A stretch of DNA of 57,329 nucleotides from Oscillospiraceae bacterium (GCA_900176545.1 FWXP01000011.1:1-57329); one strand, 5' to 3'. Counted from the stretch's first letter, positions 8,945 to 17,479 are shown. Made by a program: numbers and translations. Notes: generated by a model from the sequence alone, not told the origin.

Positions 8945-9217
8945 TTAATTAACCTTGACAGCTTCGAACCTGTACTTCTGCTTGATATCGGGATATTTCT
9001 CGTGATCGACCTCGCTCATGAACATCTCGAGCGGTCTCGCACACATCTTACCTTCACCATACAGAGCCTTATATACCATAAGAGTCTCATCTGTCTCCGA
9101 ATGGTGAGCAAGGCCTACTATCTCATAAAGATACATATTGCCTTCGTGCTCTATCTCACGCTTAAAATGCTGAACCTTAGCACCGGGAGCAAATACTTCT
9201 CTTCCGTTAACTATCAT
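8945..9217 (-). CDS. DUF1653 family protein (90 aa)
   Basis: Small soluble protein containing the pattern YEIVGLAHHSETDETLMVYK followed by ALYGEGKMCARPLEMF. This is the conserved core of DUF1653, a short domain of unknown function widespread in bacteria, sometimes fused to other enzymes. The start follows GTGAGGT, and that ribosome site overlaps the stop of the upstream 53-aa gene, so the genes are translationally coupled. It is the last gene of the DUF2130 operon. Confidence 0.85.
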   Translation of the reverse strand: MIVNGREVFAPGAKVQHFKREIEHEGNMYLYEIVGLAHHSETDETLMVYKALYGEGKMCARPLEMFMSEVDHEKYPDIKQKYRFEAVKVN

Positions 9218-9229
9218 ATATACCTCACT

Positions 9230-9391
9230 TTAGTAATCGGCATCCTCGATGCCGTCCTCTTCGTCGTATTCCTCTTCGAGAGCCTCTTCGGCTTCCTGCC
9301 TGTCCCATTCATCGATCTGCCTCTGATAGCGCTTTGTACGCTCTTCAGGGGATTCACCAAAACTTCGAAGCAATCTGCCTAAAAATCCCAT
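9230..9391 (-). CDS. Small acidic protein (53 aa), unknown
   Basis: Short ORF beginning MGFLGRLLRSFGESPEERT and ending in a Glu/Asp-rich tail. It has an amphipathic basic N-terminus and an acidic C-terminus but no known domain. It begins 5 nt after the DUF2130 stop with an AAGGAAGAG site inside the end of that gene, and its stop abuts the ribosome site of DUF1653. The tight packing supports a real gene. Function unknown. Confidence 0.65.
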   Translation of the reverse strand: MGFLGRLLRSFGESPEERTKRYQRQIDEWDRQEAEEALEEEYDEEDGIEDADY

Positions 9392-9396
9392 AACGA

Positions 9397-10659
9397 TCAC
9401 TCTTCCTTATTAAGATCATCGAACATTGCTCTGACGGAGGGAGCGTTCTTTGTAAGCTTCTTGATAGACAGATCCTCAGCCTTATTATTCGCAAGCCTCA
9501 GATTGTTATCAGAAGAAAGGAGAGCTTCCTTCGTCTTGATGAGATGGTCGATAGTCTTATCGATCTCCTCGATAGCCTTCTTGAACTTATCGCTGGCAAT
9601 ACGGTAATTACGGCCGAACGCATCCTTGAAATCATTCATGTTCGATTCAAAATTAACGATATCGAGCTGCTGATTCCTGACAACGGCAAGTTCACGCTGA
9701 TACTTAAGCGAATTAAGAGCCGCATTACGAAGGAGCGTGATCATGGGAATAAAGAATTGAGGTCTTATAACATACATCTTCTCGTATCTGTAGGAAACAT
9801 CCACGATACCGTTATTGTAGAGCTCATTATCAGCTTCGAGCATGGATACGAGAACAGCATACTCACATCCCTTCTCCTTCCTATCCTTATCGAGCTCCTT
9901 GAAGAAATCCTCATTCTTATGCTTTGTAGCGGTCGTCTCCATCTCATTCTTCATCTCGAACATTATGGATATGAACTCGGTCCCGTCTTCTGACGCTTCA
10001 CGGAAGATGAAGTCTCCCTTACTTCCGGTCCTCGCATCGTTATCCTTCTCAAAATATGCGTTGGGGAATGCGCTCATCCTTATGGAATTGAATTCATTCT
10101 GACAATGCTGCTCCAGACTCTCTCCGATCATCTTGGTGGACTGCTTAGCCTTAAAGTCCTTTATACGTTCGATCTCTTCATCCTTGAACTTGAGCTGCTG
10201 ATCGTAACTCTCCTTAAGGGAAGTCTCCTTGAGCTTCATCTCGGCATCCTTATTCTGAAGCTGTCCTTGAAGCTTTATGAGCTCATTATTCTTAGCTGCG
10301 ATCTCCTCGTCCTTCTTGCTCTGAGCCTGCGCAACGGCAAGCTTCATCTCTGTGTCACCTGCCTTGAGCTTAGCCTCAAGTTCCTTGATCTGGGAATCGC
10401 TCTTAGACTTAAGATCGGATATACGGAGCTCTGCCTCCTTAAGAGCCAGTTCCTTCCTGGAAAGTTCATCCTGCTGGGCCTGCTGCTGCTTGATGAGCTT
10501 GACCTGAAGCTCCTGCTCCTTCTTCTCTTCTATCTCACGGATGCGCCTGCTCAGCTCATCTTCGAATTCATGATCTCTGATCTGACGCGCTATAGAAGCA
10601 TAATCCGATTCATCTACTTGAAATACATTACCGCACTTAGGACACTTGATCTCAGGCAT
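9397..10659 (-). CDS. DUF2130 coiled-coil protein (420 aa)
   Basis: An N-terminal zinc-ribbon-like CPKCG motif (residues 5-9) is followed by a long charged coiled coil (about 25-165) and a C-terminal conserved region containing KGDFIFRE, ISIMFEMKNE and a PQFF(I)PMI-type block. This is the DUF2130 architecture; the C-terminal part resembles a PD-(D/E)XK nuclease-like fold in family descriptions, which is inference here. The role is unknown. It is the first gene of a three-gene operon with a 53-aa acidic protein and DUF1653. The start is supported by GGAGGTATTTACG. Confidence 0.88.
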   Translation of the reverse strand: MPEIKCPKCGNVFQVDESDYASIARQIRDHEFEDELSRRIREIEEKKEQELQVKLIKQQQAQQDELSRKELALKEAELRISDLKSKSDSQIKELEAKLKAGDTEMKLAVAQAQSKKDEEIAAKNNELIKLQGQLQNKDAEMKLKETSLKESYDQQLKFKDEEIERIKDFKAKQSTKMIGESLEQHCQNEFNSIRMSAFPNAYFEKDNDARTGSKGDFIFREASEDGTEFISIMFEMKNEMETTATKHKNEDFFKELDKDRKEKGCEYAVLVSMLEADNELYNNGIVDVSYRYEKMYVIRPQFFIPMITLLRNAALNSLKYQRELAVVRNQQLDIVNFESNMNDFKDAFGRNYRIASDKFKKAIEEIDKTIDHLIKTKEALLSSDNNLRLANNKAEDLSIKKLTKNAPSVRAMFDDLNKEE

Positions 10660-10747
10660 CGTAAATACCTCCGCAATATTCTTATGAGATGATTATCTCA
10701 TATATCGCAGTAAAGGTGTGACCCATTAATGTCTCAGGAAAGACGTA

Positions 10748-11188
10748 TCAGATCTTGCCGATGATATCCCCGGCGTCTAATCCTCCTGTAACATCCAATA
10801 TCAACCAGGCCTCGGTATCAAAGGATGCCTTTGTCTTATGGATATTTGCATTAAGCTCAGTGTCAAAGCTGAGGCCGTCCTCATAAGGGATAAGGTCAAG
10901 GAGTCTTGTGTGAGCGCTTACCGTACCGTTCTTAACGATGACAACGGCATCACCTTTAGCAAAGTCTCCTCCCTTTATCCTTCCGAGAGTCACGACCCTT
11001 CCCTTAAGCGCCTTGGATCTTGGTATACCCACGTCCAGCGGCTTGGGTTCGATGCTAAAAACATCAGCGCATGAGAACTGTGATGAAAGTTCGACACCGG
11101 TTGCACCTACGGGAGCCTTGGAAGCGAGCTCTGCCGCTTTCTCCTCACTATTGCCTTTTGCCTTCGAGAACATATCGAATAATCCCAT
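10748..11188 (-). CDS. Small protein with EF-Tu domain-2-like barrel (146 aa)
   Basis: After a charged linker of about 45 residues, the sequence CADVFSIEPKPLDVG, then ALKGRVVTLGRIKGGDFAKG and DAVVIVKNG, resembles the beta-barrel domain 2 of translational GTPases (FxIxDVFxIxGRGxVVxGRIxxGxIKxGD). The end, LDVTGGLDAGDIIGKI, fits the closing strands. There is no GTPase domain, so it is a free-standing barrel of unknown use; the assignment is by pattern only. The start has a good AGGAGG site. Its 3' end is 88 nt from the DUF2130 gene. Confidence 0.6.
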   Translation of the reverse strand: MGLFDMFSKAKGNSEEKAAELASKAPVGATGVELSSQFSCADVFSIEPKPLDVGIPRSKALKGRVVTLGRIKGGDFAKGDAVVIVKNGTVSAHTRLLDLIPYEDGLSFDTELNANIHKTKASFDTEAWLILDVTGGLDAGDIIGKI

Positions 11189-11246
11189 GATCGAACCCTC
11201 CTCATATATTACATATTGAGATTATACGCGGGTCTTTCGGCATAAG

Positions 11247-11279
11247 GAAAGGGCCCCCGCGGACAAAGCACGGGGACCC
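11247..11279 (-). terminator. Rho-independent terminator after the GH114-like gene
   Basis: On the minus strand a 9-bp GC-rich stem (11271-11279 with 11251-11259, one G-T pair) with an 11-nt loop is followed by TTTCCTT. It ends transcription of the gene stopping at 11312 and insulates the EF-Tu-domain-like gene. Confidence 0.8.
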
Positions 11280-11311
11280 CTCTGTGTATGTTGGGGAGAG
11301 ATTGTCAAAGA

Positions 11312-14122
11312 TTAATCATTCACCAGCAGCTGTACGGTCGAAGAAGCATAATAGCTGAAACCGTGATCGTCACAGTAACCGTCGATCTGACCTATAAGGT
11401 TAGTGTCTGTTGTGTATTCAAGAAGATATACATCAAGACCCTGTGATGCTACAAGCTGAACATACTCCATGTACCAGGAATGATCGCCACTGCTCTGTGT
11501 ACCGAAAACATTACGGTCATAGTCCCTGATAGTACTGAATACGGATTCCTGATTAACAGCATCCATAACATCAGAGAGATTGCCGCCGTTCTCATAATAA
11601 GCAGTAACGAATGTATCACCGCCGTTGATGCATACATATGCATCCATAGCCTGAAGTCCGCTAAGGATAGTTGCAACACCGTCAAAAACAGCATTGGCAT
11701 CTACATTCCTGTAGAAATCGAACTCATGATCTTCGTTAAGAGCGACATAGTAAACGTCAACGTTATCTACGAAGAAGCCGTCTGCACCCTTAGCAAGGAT
11801 AGAAGGTGCAACCTCACCGAGGATGAAGTCCTGCCATGAGTCTTCGGATACATCTACCCAATACTCACCGGGCCAGTTATCATACTCTGCGAATGTGATG
11901 CCGGCATAATCACCGTAGTAATCACGGAAATCCTCAAGCGAACCGATATTGATGTAGCTCAATACTGTTCTGCCGCCCTCCTTGAGAGCTGCGATCTGAT
12001 CTGCTGTATAGTACTGAGCATCGATAACGATAGTCCTGTAGCCTCTCATATATGCAATCAAGGAAGGGTCGATATAATGAGTCTCCTCGTCGGGAGTAAC
12101 ACCAAGGAACACACCGTAGTCCTGAAGACCATCAAGCTCATCTGCATCTGACTCAAGCTCTGCGATATCGGAGTCATCAACTACTACCTCAACAGGCTCG
12201 TCATTATCATCTGCGGGATCGAGCTCGATCACTTCGGGTTCAGTCTCAACATCAGCATAGAAATCAAAATCACCGTAGTCGTCATCAAGGACAACGTCAT
12301 CATAATCGTTGAGGTTGATCTCTTCATCATCCTCGTCATCCTCATCGTCTTCTGTAAAGACGTTTACTTCGTCAGGATCTGAAACAGCTATGAGCCTGAT
12401 AGAGGAGGATACATAGTATGAGTATCCGTGAGCGTCACAATATGCGTCGATCTGATCGATGACTGCGCTGTCTGTGGTGTACTCGAGAAGGTGTACACCA
12501 AGACCTGCATCGCCTACCATCTCAACATATTCCGTATAGGAATCGTGATCAGCGTCATCCTGGGTACCGAAGATATCATTATCGTAATCGATGATATTGC
12601 TGAATACAGACTCCTGATTCACACCGTCCATTATCTTGGAGATATCACCGGTCTCTTCGTATGCCCATACGAATGTATCACCTCCGTTGATCATGATATA
12701 AGTATCATCTGTGTTGATCTCATCAAGGATATTAACAATACCGTCGTAGATGGCATCGGGATCAACTGCAAAATCGAATACGAATTCGTTATCCTCATTA
12801 AGAGCGACCCAGTATACATCAAGATTATCGATGTAGAATCCTTCTACGCCCTTAGCCTTAAGATCGTTAGCAAGAGAGATGATGTGATCCTGCCAAGCTG
12901 TCTCGCTGACATCGATCCATCTTTCCTCAGGCCAGTTGTCATAGTCCATGAAAGTATAAGGAAGGAATTCCTCGTATCCTTCACGGAAATCCTCGAGGGA
13001 TCCGACGTTCAGGTAGCTCCATACGGTGTGGCCGCCTTCCTTAAGAGCAGCGATCTCCTCTTCAGAGCAGTACATAGCATCGATAACGATAACATCAAAG
13101 TTTCTCATGTACTCGATATCTTCAGCCGTAAGATGGTGAGTATCGGAAGCTGCACCGAGGAAAACACCGTATGTCTCAGGCTCTTCAACGGGCTCAGAGA
13201 CCTCTGTGCTCTCAGGAGCATATACTTCTGTATTCTCGGGTACGACTACCCCTGTACCCGCAGACTCTGCTTCACCTGCGATGAGCTTAACGGAAGGAGA
13301 TGCATAGTAAGCGAACTCCATATCACGGCAGTATGCATCGATCTCAGAGATAAGATCAGCATCTGTTGTGTACTCGAGAAGATATACATCTATGCACTCA
13401 TCAGCACACATCTCCACATACTCAGTGAAGTACTCGTGATCCCCTTCATCAGCTGTACCGAAGATATCATTATCGTAATCTTCGATAGCGCTGAACACTG
13501 ACTCCTGGTTAACGGCATCCATGATATCCTCAAGGTCACCATCTCTGTCTTTATACTCCCAGACAAATGTATCACCGCCGTTGATGCATACATATGTGTC
13601 CATTGAGGCAAGATTCTCAAGGATATTCTCCAACCCATAATAGATATCCTCGGGATCACCGTCATAGAGACCTTCTTCAGCTGCGACATAATATACGTCT
13701 GCGTTATCTACGAAGAGTCCGTCTACACCCTTATCAAGGATGGAGGGAGCAAGGTCATCAAGGATGAACTCCTGCCACTCGTCCTCAGATACGTCGACCC
13801 ATCTTTCCTCGGGCCAGTTATCGTAGTCAGCAAACGTAAGATCTTCGTACTCGCTGTAGTAAGGACGGAAATTCTCAACCGAACCAACGTTGATGTAACT
13901 GAATACAGTATGTCCGCCTTCCTTGAGCTGTGCGATCTGATCTGCCGAGAAGTTCTGGGCATCGATAACGATAGTGTCGTATTCTTTCATGTAGTCGATG
14001 TCTGCCGGAGAAGCTCCAAGGAATACACCGTAATCATGAGAGATGTCCACATCTGTTGCTACAGGTGCGAAGGGAGGAAAACAGAGCGTTCCTACCAACG
14101 CACATGCGATTGCACTTTTCAT
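11312..14122 (-). CDS. Secreted protein with three tandem GH114-like TIM-barrel domains
   Basis: 936 aa from the ATG at 14122 (AAGGAG 10 nt upstream); a longer reading to 14158 lacks a ribosome site. An N-terminal hydrophobic segment (about residues 3-24) is a likely signal peptide. Three repeats of about 260 residues start near 30, 318 and 670, each reading YGVFLG, then a conserved VIDA block, LKEGG-TV-SY(I/L)NVGS, DNWP-E-WVDVSE, F(V/I)DN-DVY, INGGDTFV, VNQESVFS and (Y/H)LLEYTTD. This matches the endo-alpha-1,4-polygalactosaminidase (GH114/TM1410) family, which hydrolyses galactosamine-containing polysaccharides of envelopes or biofilms. Strongly acidic linkers separate the domains, the longest (about 605-665) nearly all Asp/Glu. 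Substrate and secretion are inferred. Confidence 0.8.
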   Translation of the reverse strand: MKSAIACALVGTLCFPPFAPVATDVDISHDYGVFLGASPADIDYMKEYDTIVIDAQNFSADQIAQLKEGGHTVFSYINVGSVENFRPYYSEYEDLTFADYDNWPEERWVDVSEDEWQEFILDDLAPSILDKGVDGLFVDNADVYYVAAEEGLYDGDPEDIYYGLENILENLASMDTYVCINGGDTFVWEYKDRDGDLEDIMDAVNQESVFSAIEDYDNDIFGTADEGDHEYFTEYVEMCADECIDVYLLEYTTDADLISEIDAYCRDMEFAYYASPSVKLIAGEAESAGTGVVVPENTEVYAPESTEVSEPVEEPETYGVFLGAASDTHHLTAEDIEYMRNFDVIVIDAMYCSEEEIAALKEGGHTVWSYLNVGSLEDFREGYEEFLPYTFMDYDNWPEERWIDVSETAWQDHIISLANDLKAKGVEGFYIDNLDVYWVALNEDNEFVFDFAVDPDAIYDGIVNILDEINTDDTYIMINGGDTFVWAYEETGDISKIMDGVNQESVFSNIIDYDNDIFGTQDDADHDSYTEYVEMVGDAGLGVHLLEYTTDSAVIDQIDAYCDAHGYSYYVSSSIRLIAVSDPDEVNVFTEDDEDDEDDEEINLNDYDDVVLDDDYGDFDFYADVETEPEVIELDPADDNDEPVEVVVDDSDIAELESDADELDGLQDYGVFLGVTPDEETHYIDPSLIAYMRGYRTIVIDAQYYTADQIAALKEGGRTVLSYINIGSLEDFRDYYGDYAGITFAEYDNWPGEYWVDVSEDSWQDFILGEVAPSILAKGADGFFVDNVDVYYVALNEDHEFDFYRNVDANAVFDGVATILSGLQAMDAYVCINGGDTFVTAYYENGGNLSDVMDAVNQESVFSTIRDYDRNVFGTQSSGDHSWYMEYVQLVASQGLDVYLLEYTTDTNLIGQIDGYCDDHGFSYYASSTVQLLVND

Positions 14123-14382
14123 TTTTACATAACTCCTTTTTTCTTTCGTCGACAACAAGCTTATTGCTCCAACATACTACACAACGCAAGTTTCCTTGAT
14201 TTTGTGATTATTTAAGTTGTTCTGTGTGAATTTTTATACCAAAAGTTGGGTTTTTATGCTCAAAACCGCCCTGAAACGCCCTATTTTCAGCGTTTACAAT
14301 TAGTTCACATTCTGTACAAATTGTTAAAGATGGTATCGCAAATATCCTACGGGTTTCTTTCTTAATGTAATATTTTTGCTCA

Positions 14383-14417
14383 CAAAAACAAGACCGCACC
14401 CCCTTAGGAGCGCGGCC
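14383..14417 (-). terminator. Terminator after lipoprotein gene at 14.4 kb
   Basis: The minus-strand stem pairs 14407-14417 with 14392-14402 (11 bp with wobbles, 4-nt loop) and is followed by TTGTTTTTG, 24 nt past the lipoprotein stop. Confidence 0.85.
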
Positions 14418-14440
14418 TTTCGTATCATATTCCGGTAAGA

Positions 14441-15133
14441 TCAGAAGAAGCAACCGGTATAGAGGAAACCGATTCCGGTGTCTCTGTTGTATTCAGCTAC
14501 ATAACCCTCTGCCGTATAACGGATGACCGAACCGTCATCAGAACATTCAACGCCTTCGTATGAATAAGGAGCAACCAAGAAGTATTCGAACAGATCTTCA
14601 TTCATCTCATATGCATATATAAACTCCGATGCATCATCTGTGAGGTGTTCTCCGGAAAAACCGTTCGTGAACATATACTCCCCGTCACCTTTTGCAAGGC
14701 CGTATTCCTGATCCTGAGAAGGATCTATTATACTGAAGCCTTCTGCCTGGTATTCCTCTGCGACGGCGCGAAGATCGTCGTTCGCGATAACGGAAAGATC
14801 AGAGATGTAACTTATCTCATAAGAATCCCAGTCGATACTGTCACAAGGGGGTACAAGTGTCATATAGTCAAGCTGTCCCGGAAGTTCTCCGTTAGTGCTG
14901 TCCATATCAGCCACAGGAACACAACAGGAATAAGAACTTGAATAATCATCATCCCCTGACGAGTAACAACCTCCTGAATAATCCTCTTCGTCATCTGCTT
15001 CACAGCAGATCTCCTCTTCGTTGTCGGATTTCTTGTCATCATCATTTTCGACCCTGATATTACATCCGGTGATACCCACCGATGCGAGAAGGACCGCCGT
15101 TCCTAATGTCTTTATTATCATATTTCTTTTCAT
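14441..15133 (-). CDS. Lipoprotein of the STNGEL paralog family (single domain)
   Basis: 230 aa. The signal peptide ends in the lipobox GITGC (Cys24), followed by an Asp/Glu/Ser-rich stalk (about 25-75). The single C-terminal domain (about 75-230) carries the family motifs STNGEL-GQ-DYM, a DLSVIANDDLRAVAEEY-type helix, GDGEYMFTNGFSG, YEMNEDLFEYFLV, DDGSVIRY and EYNRDTGIGF. At least five other proteins in this window contain the same domain. The fold and ligand are unknown. It is expected to be anchored on the outer face of the membrane. It has its own terminator and a promoter block shared with the lipoproteins at 31.9 and 45.8 kb. Confidence 0.85.
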   Translation of the reverse strand: MKRNMIIKTLGTAVLLASVGITGCNIRVENDDDKKSDNEEEICCEADDEEDYSGGCYSSGDDDYSSSYSCCVPVADMDSTNGELPGQLDYMTLVPPCDSIDWDSYEISYISDLSVIANDDLRAVAEEYQAEGFSIIDPSQDQEYGLAKGDGEYMFTNGFSGEHLTDDASEFIYAYEMNEDLFEYFLVAPYSYEGVECSDDGSVIRYTAEGYVAEYNRDTGIGFLYTGCFF

Positions 15134-15183
15134 GCTTTATAAGCCTCCTGTTCTTCGGTCGGTTATATCGATCGACGGTGACA

Positions 15184-15252
15184 GAATAACTTAGACAATC
15201 AAACTATTTGCAACAAGGTTGTGTAGAAGTTGTCAACAATCTGCGGCAAAAA
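15184..15252 (-). promoter_or_regulatory. Conserved upstream block A of the lipoprotein family
   Basis: A 69-bp segment aligns without gaps to 46551-46619 and 32663-32730. On the plus strand, shared words at fixed spacing are TCAA, TGCAAC, then 5 nt, TGTGT, then 6 nt, TGTCA, then 9 nt, GG(C/T)AAAA. TGCAAC lies 76 nt before the start codon. On the transcribed strand the block contains TTGACA and TTGCAA elements that could serve as -35 hexamers. It probably holds promoter plus operator. Confidence 0.65.
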
Positions 15253-15290
15253 CAAAAAAGAGGCCCTCGACCGGATGATCGGGGGTCTCT
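15253..15290 (-). terminator. Terminator of hsp20
   Basis: Minus-strand hairpin with outer arms 15283-15290 and 15259-15266 and an inner GATC-ATCC-GGTC stem-loop, followed by TTTTTTG, 21 nt past the Hsp20 stop. It separates hsp20 from the promoter block of the lipoprotein. Confidence 0.8.
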
Positions 15291-15310
15291 CCTATTCTGA
15301 TTCACTTCCT

Positions 15311-15757
15311 TTATCCTTCTATTGCTATGGTATTGTTGGCAGGCAGTGCCTTAAGTTCTTTCTTTGGGATACAAAGCTTTAAGACACCGTCTTCGAACTT
15401 AGCCTTAACATCTTCCGTCTTGACCTGATCACCTACAAAGAAGCTTCTCTGCATGGCACCCTGGTATCTCTCCTGACGGATGATCTTTCCATGCCTGTCT
15501 TTCTTCTCCTGCTCATGTCCCTTGGCGGCACTTATGGTCAGATAGCCGTCCTCCAGCTTCACATTGATCTGATCTTTCTTAAATCCCGGGAGATCCATCT
15601 CCAATTCGTAATCAGACTCGGTCTCATTGACATCGGTCTTCATCATATGGGAAGCATTCTTACCGTAGATCCTCTTATCGAGGTTAGCGAGCTCTTGTGA
15701 AGGGAATCCCCACAACTCATCAAACAGATTCTCTCCAAAAATACCGGACATCAACAT
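15311..15757 (-). CDS. Small heat-shock protein, Hsp20/alpha-crystallin family
   Basis: 148 aa, the usual length. The alpha-crystallin domain (about 42-140) shows ELEMDLPGFKKDQINVKLEDG near the start and the closing GVLKL-IPK motif. The C-terminal tail has the I-x-I-like ANNTIAIEG. Such proteins bind unfolding proteins in the cytoplasm and hold them for DnaK. The start has AAAGGAG 9 nt upstream. A CIRCE element and a good promoter lie about 100 bp upstream, so it belongs to the HrcA regulon together with the dnaK operon in this window. Confidence 0.95.
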   Translation of the reverse strand: MLMSGIFGENLFDELWGFPSQELANLDKRIYGKNASHMMKTDVNETESDYELEMDLPGFKKDQINVKLEDGYLTISAAKGHEQEKKDRHGKIIRQERYQGAMQRSFFVGDQVKTEDVKAKFEDGVLKLCIPKKELKALPANNTIAIEG

Positions 15758-15842
15758 AATATCATCTCCTTTGACAGTTGTTATCCGAGCATTCGAAGCG
15801 GAGGTCTCATCATTTGATCTTCGTTTCTTTTGTTCTGCCTAC

Positions 15843-15884
15843 ATTATAGTCCCTTGATTAGCACTTTCAATAACAGAGTGCTAA
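15843..15884 (-). promoter_or_regulatory. hsp20 promoter with CIRCE (HrcA) operator
   Basis: The inverted repeat TTAGCACTT-N9-GAGTGCTAA at 15858-15884 matches the CIRCE consensus with one mismatch. On the minus strand the -35 TTGAAA (15865-15870) and -10 TATAAT (15843-15848) are 16 bp apart, and CIRCE covers the -35 and spacer. HrcA binding here would block RNA polymerase directly. hrcA itself is at 51-52 kb. Confidence 0.9.
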
Positions 15885-16298
15885 TCAGTTTGAACTGTTT
15901 TTACATGCGATATTTGTGCAGATTTTGTCTGTCCGCCACTTCTTAACGGAACTATAATATGGAGGGGATCAATTCTCAAAAGCCTTTGTTTACGATGTTT
16001 GTAACATTGTTACACAAAAATGCCGCTGACAAAGGCCCGAGCGCGATGCCCGGGCCGGAGGGTTATGTATGAAGAAGGATTGAATTGTCTGTGTTTCTTT
16101 ATTCGTCTTATCTTTATGGTCTTATCTTAACGCCACGGGATTAATTCAGGGTTAATAGCAGGTAAAGAAAAGCAACGTATTTTATAAAGAAACACTAAAG
16201 GGATTTATTCACAGCCTATTTACAGAATCTATAAGATTTCATAATCATAGATGTTTAAAGTATAAGTATAAGTTGTACACCCCGTTACAAGTACAACC
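15885..16298. other. Non-coding interval between hsp20 and the TetR gene
   Basis: No ORF with convincing coding character. It contains a GC-rich hairpin (16034-16039 with 16051-16056) followed on the minus strand by TTTGTC, which could be a weak terminator, and an AT-rich stretch at 16070-16270. A 22-codon plus-strand ORF at 16065 follows GGAGGG, but the spacing is too short and its composition gives no support. GTTGTAC at 16272 and GTACAAC at 16291 form a 7-bp inverted repeat next to the TetR terminator. Confidence 0.5.
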
Positions 16299-16331
16299 AA
16301 GACCCGACAGATCTTCGGATCATCGGGTCTT
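16299..16331. terminator. Terminator after the TetR gene, probably bidirectional
   Basis: AAGACCCGA at 16299-16307 pairs with TCGGGTCTT at 16323-16331, with an inner GATC-TTCG-GATC stem. TTTCTT follows on the plus strand; on the minus strand the 3' flank is TTGG. It ends at the TetR stop codon region. Confidence 0.75.
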
Positions 16332-16334
16332 TTC

Positions 16335-16865
16335 TTATTCTTCGAATATAAAGGAACAGGCTTTTTCTACTCCGTACGCGATCGCTCTGTGGTAATCGTC
16401 GTTGTCCTGATACCTGGGGTTCAATACGATAACTTCAATGAACTTCAGCGTCTTGTTAAAAGAAGCGATATCCGGTTTCTTCCGGACACCTTTGAGCTGC
16501 TCGGTAAGAGCCATTGCCTCCGCATCGGTCATCTGCAGCAGATCCTTCTTAGGAGCATCTATGCCCTTAGCGAGGCTATAAAAGAAAAAGCTCATTCTGG
16601 CAAGTTCCTGGAGATAATCCTGAAGGGCATTTCTGTCCAGGAGCCCGTCGGAGCCTTTGTATTCTGATATCTTTTCCTTGTAGATACCGTCTATATACTG
16701 CAGGAGCTGAAGAGTATAGTCATCCTTATCCTTGAATACGGAATAAAAGGAACTCTTATTAAGACGGCTCTTCTTGATCACTTCATTGATATTAAAGAGC
16801 GATCCGTCCTTAAAGATCTTGTAGCCGTGCACAAGAGCAGAACGCCTGATGTCTTCTTCTTTCAT
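16335..16865 (-). CDS. TetR/AcrR-family transcriptional regulator
   Basis: 176 aa from the ATG at 16865 with GGGTGA upstream (a TTG two codons earlier is less likely). The N-terminal helix-turn-helix region has IRRSALVHGYKIFKDGSLFNINEVIKKS-like spacing and the SSFYSVFKDKDDYTLQLL recognition helix typical of TetR. The C-terminal ligand-binding part is not similar to any subfamily I recognise. It follows the membrane protein gene at 16916 by 50 nt and could regulate that operon. Confidence 0.75.
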   Translation of the reverse strand: MKEEDIRRSALVHGYKIFKDGSLFNINEVIKKSRLNKSSFYSVFKDKDDYTLQLLQYIDGIYKEKISEYKGSDGLLDRNALQDYLQELARMSFFFYSLAKGIDAPKKDLLQMTDAEAMALTEQLKGVRKKPDIASFNKTLKFIEVIVLNPRYQDNDDYHRAIAYGVEKACSFIFEE

Positions 16866-16915
16866 AATCAATCACCCATACAAAAACAAACACACACGTA
16901 TAGGATTATACACTA

Positions 16916-17476
16916 TCAGGAAGAGTACTTCTTGTTATACTGCTTCTCGGTCTCCTTGGAATAACCTATGAGAGCATGAGGAAGCACCTCATGCACCTTA
17001 GGCTCAAGTTCTGCCTTAAGTGATAATATCGCGGTCTTACCTGAATGGAACTGTCCTTTCTTATCGGCAACACATATAAGGTTAGCAGCGCCCTCAGGCA
17101 AAACATAGAACCATGCTACGTCTGAAGTCTCAATAAGAAAGCTTCCTGCAAGGAATGTATATCTGTCGGTAATAAAGAACGCAGTATCGTCCTTGACCTT
17201 GCTCAGGAGACAGTTATTATTGACCTGCTCGAGCAATACATCCTCGCCTAACTGTGAGATCTTCTTCTTGTATTCCTTCTGATTGCCCTTACCGCTCTTG
17301 AACCACGATATGACGGCAATAACGCACGCGACACAGGCAGCACCGTTAGTGATCATCATAAAACCTCTTCCGATGATCAGTGCAACGATAAATCCTATCA
17401 GGAATAACGCACTCAGAACATAAGCCCAGTAAGGCGGTTTGGAATTCTTATATAATATCTTGCGATCGTATGTCAT
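16916..17476 (-). CDS. Membrane protein with PH-like module, unknown (186 aa)
   Basis: Two TM helices (about 18-40 and 43-60) are followed by a cytoplasmic domain with the pattern FFITDRYTFLAG, VAWFYVLPEG, ICVADKKG and HEVLPHALIGYSKETEKQY. The same module occurs in the 336-aa protein at 20539-21549, so they are paralogs. The start lies 3 nt after the LUD gene stop. The function is unknown; the strand pattern suggests a bacterial PH-like domain, which is inference. Confidence 0.7.
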   Translation of the reverse strand: MTYDRKILYKNSKPPYWAYVLSALFLIGFIVALIIGRGFMMITNGAACVACVIAVISWFKSGKGNQKEYKKKISQLGEDVLLEQVNNNCLLSKVKDDTAFFITDRYTFLAGSFLIETSDVAWFYVLPEGAANLICVADKKGQFHSGKTAILSLKAELEPKVHEVLPHALIGYSKETEKQYNKKYSS

Positions 17477-17479
17477 ATA

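Noticed and set aside
12428-13501. 357-aa plus-strand ORF opposite the GH114-like gene
   Set aside because: It is an antisense shadow of repeated acidic codons and carries no recognisable motif.
14208-14453. 81-aa minus-strand ORF between the GH114-like gene and the lipoprotein gene
   Set aside because: It runs through the lipoprotein terminator, overlaps the lipoprotein's end and has no ribosome site or coding-like composition.
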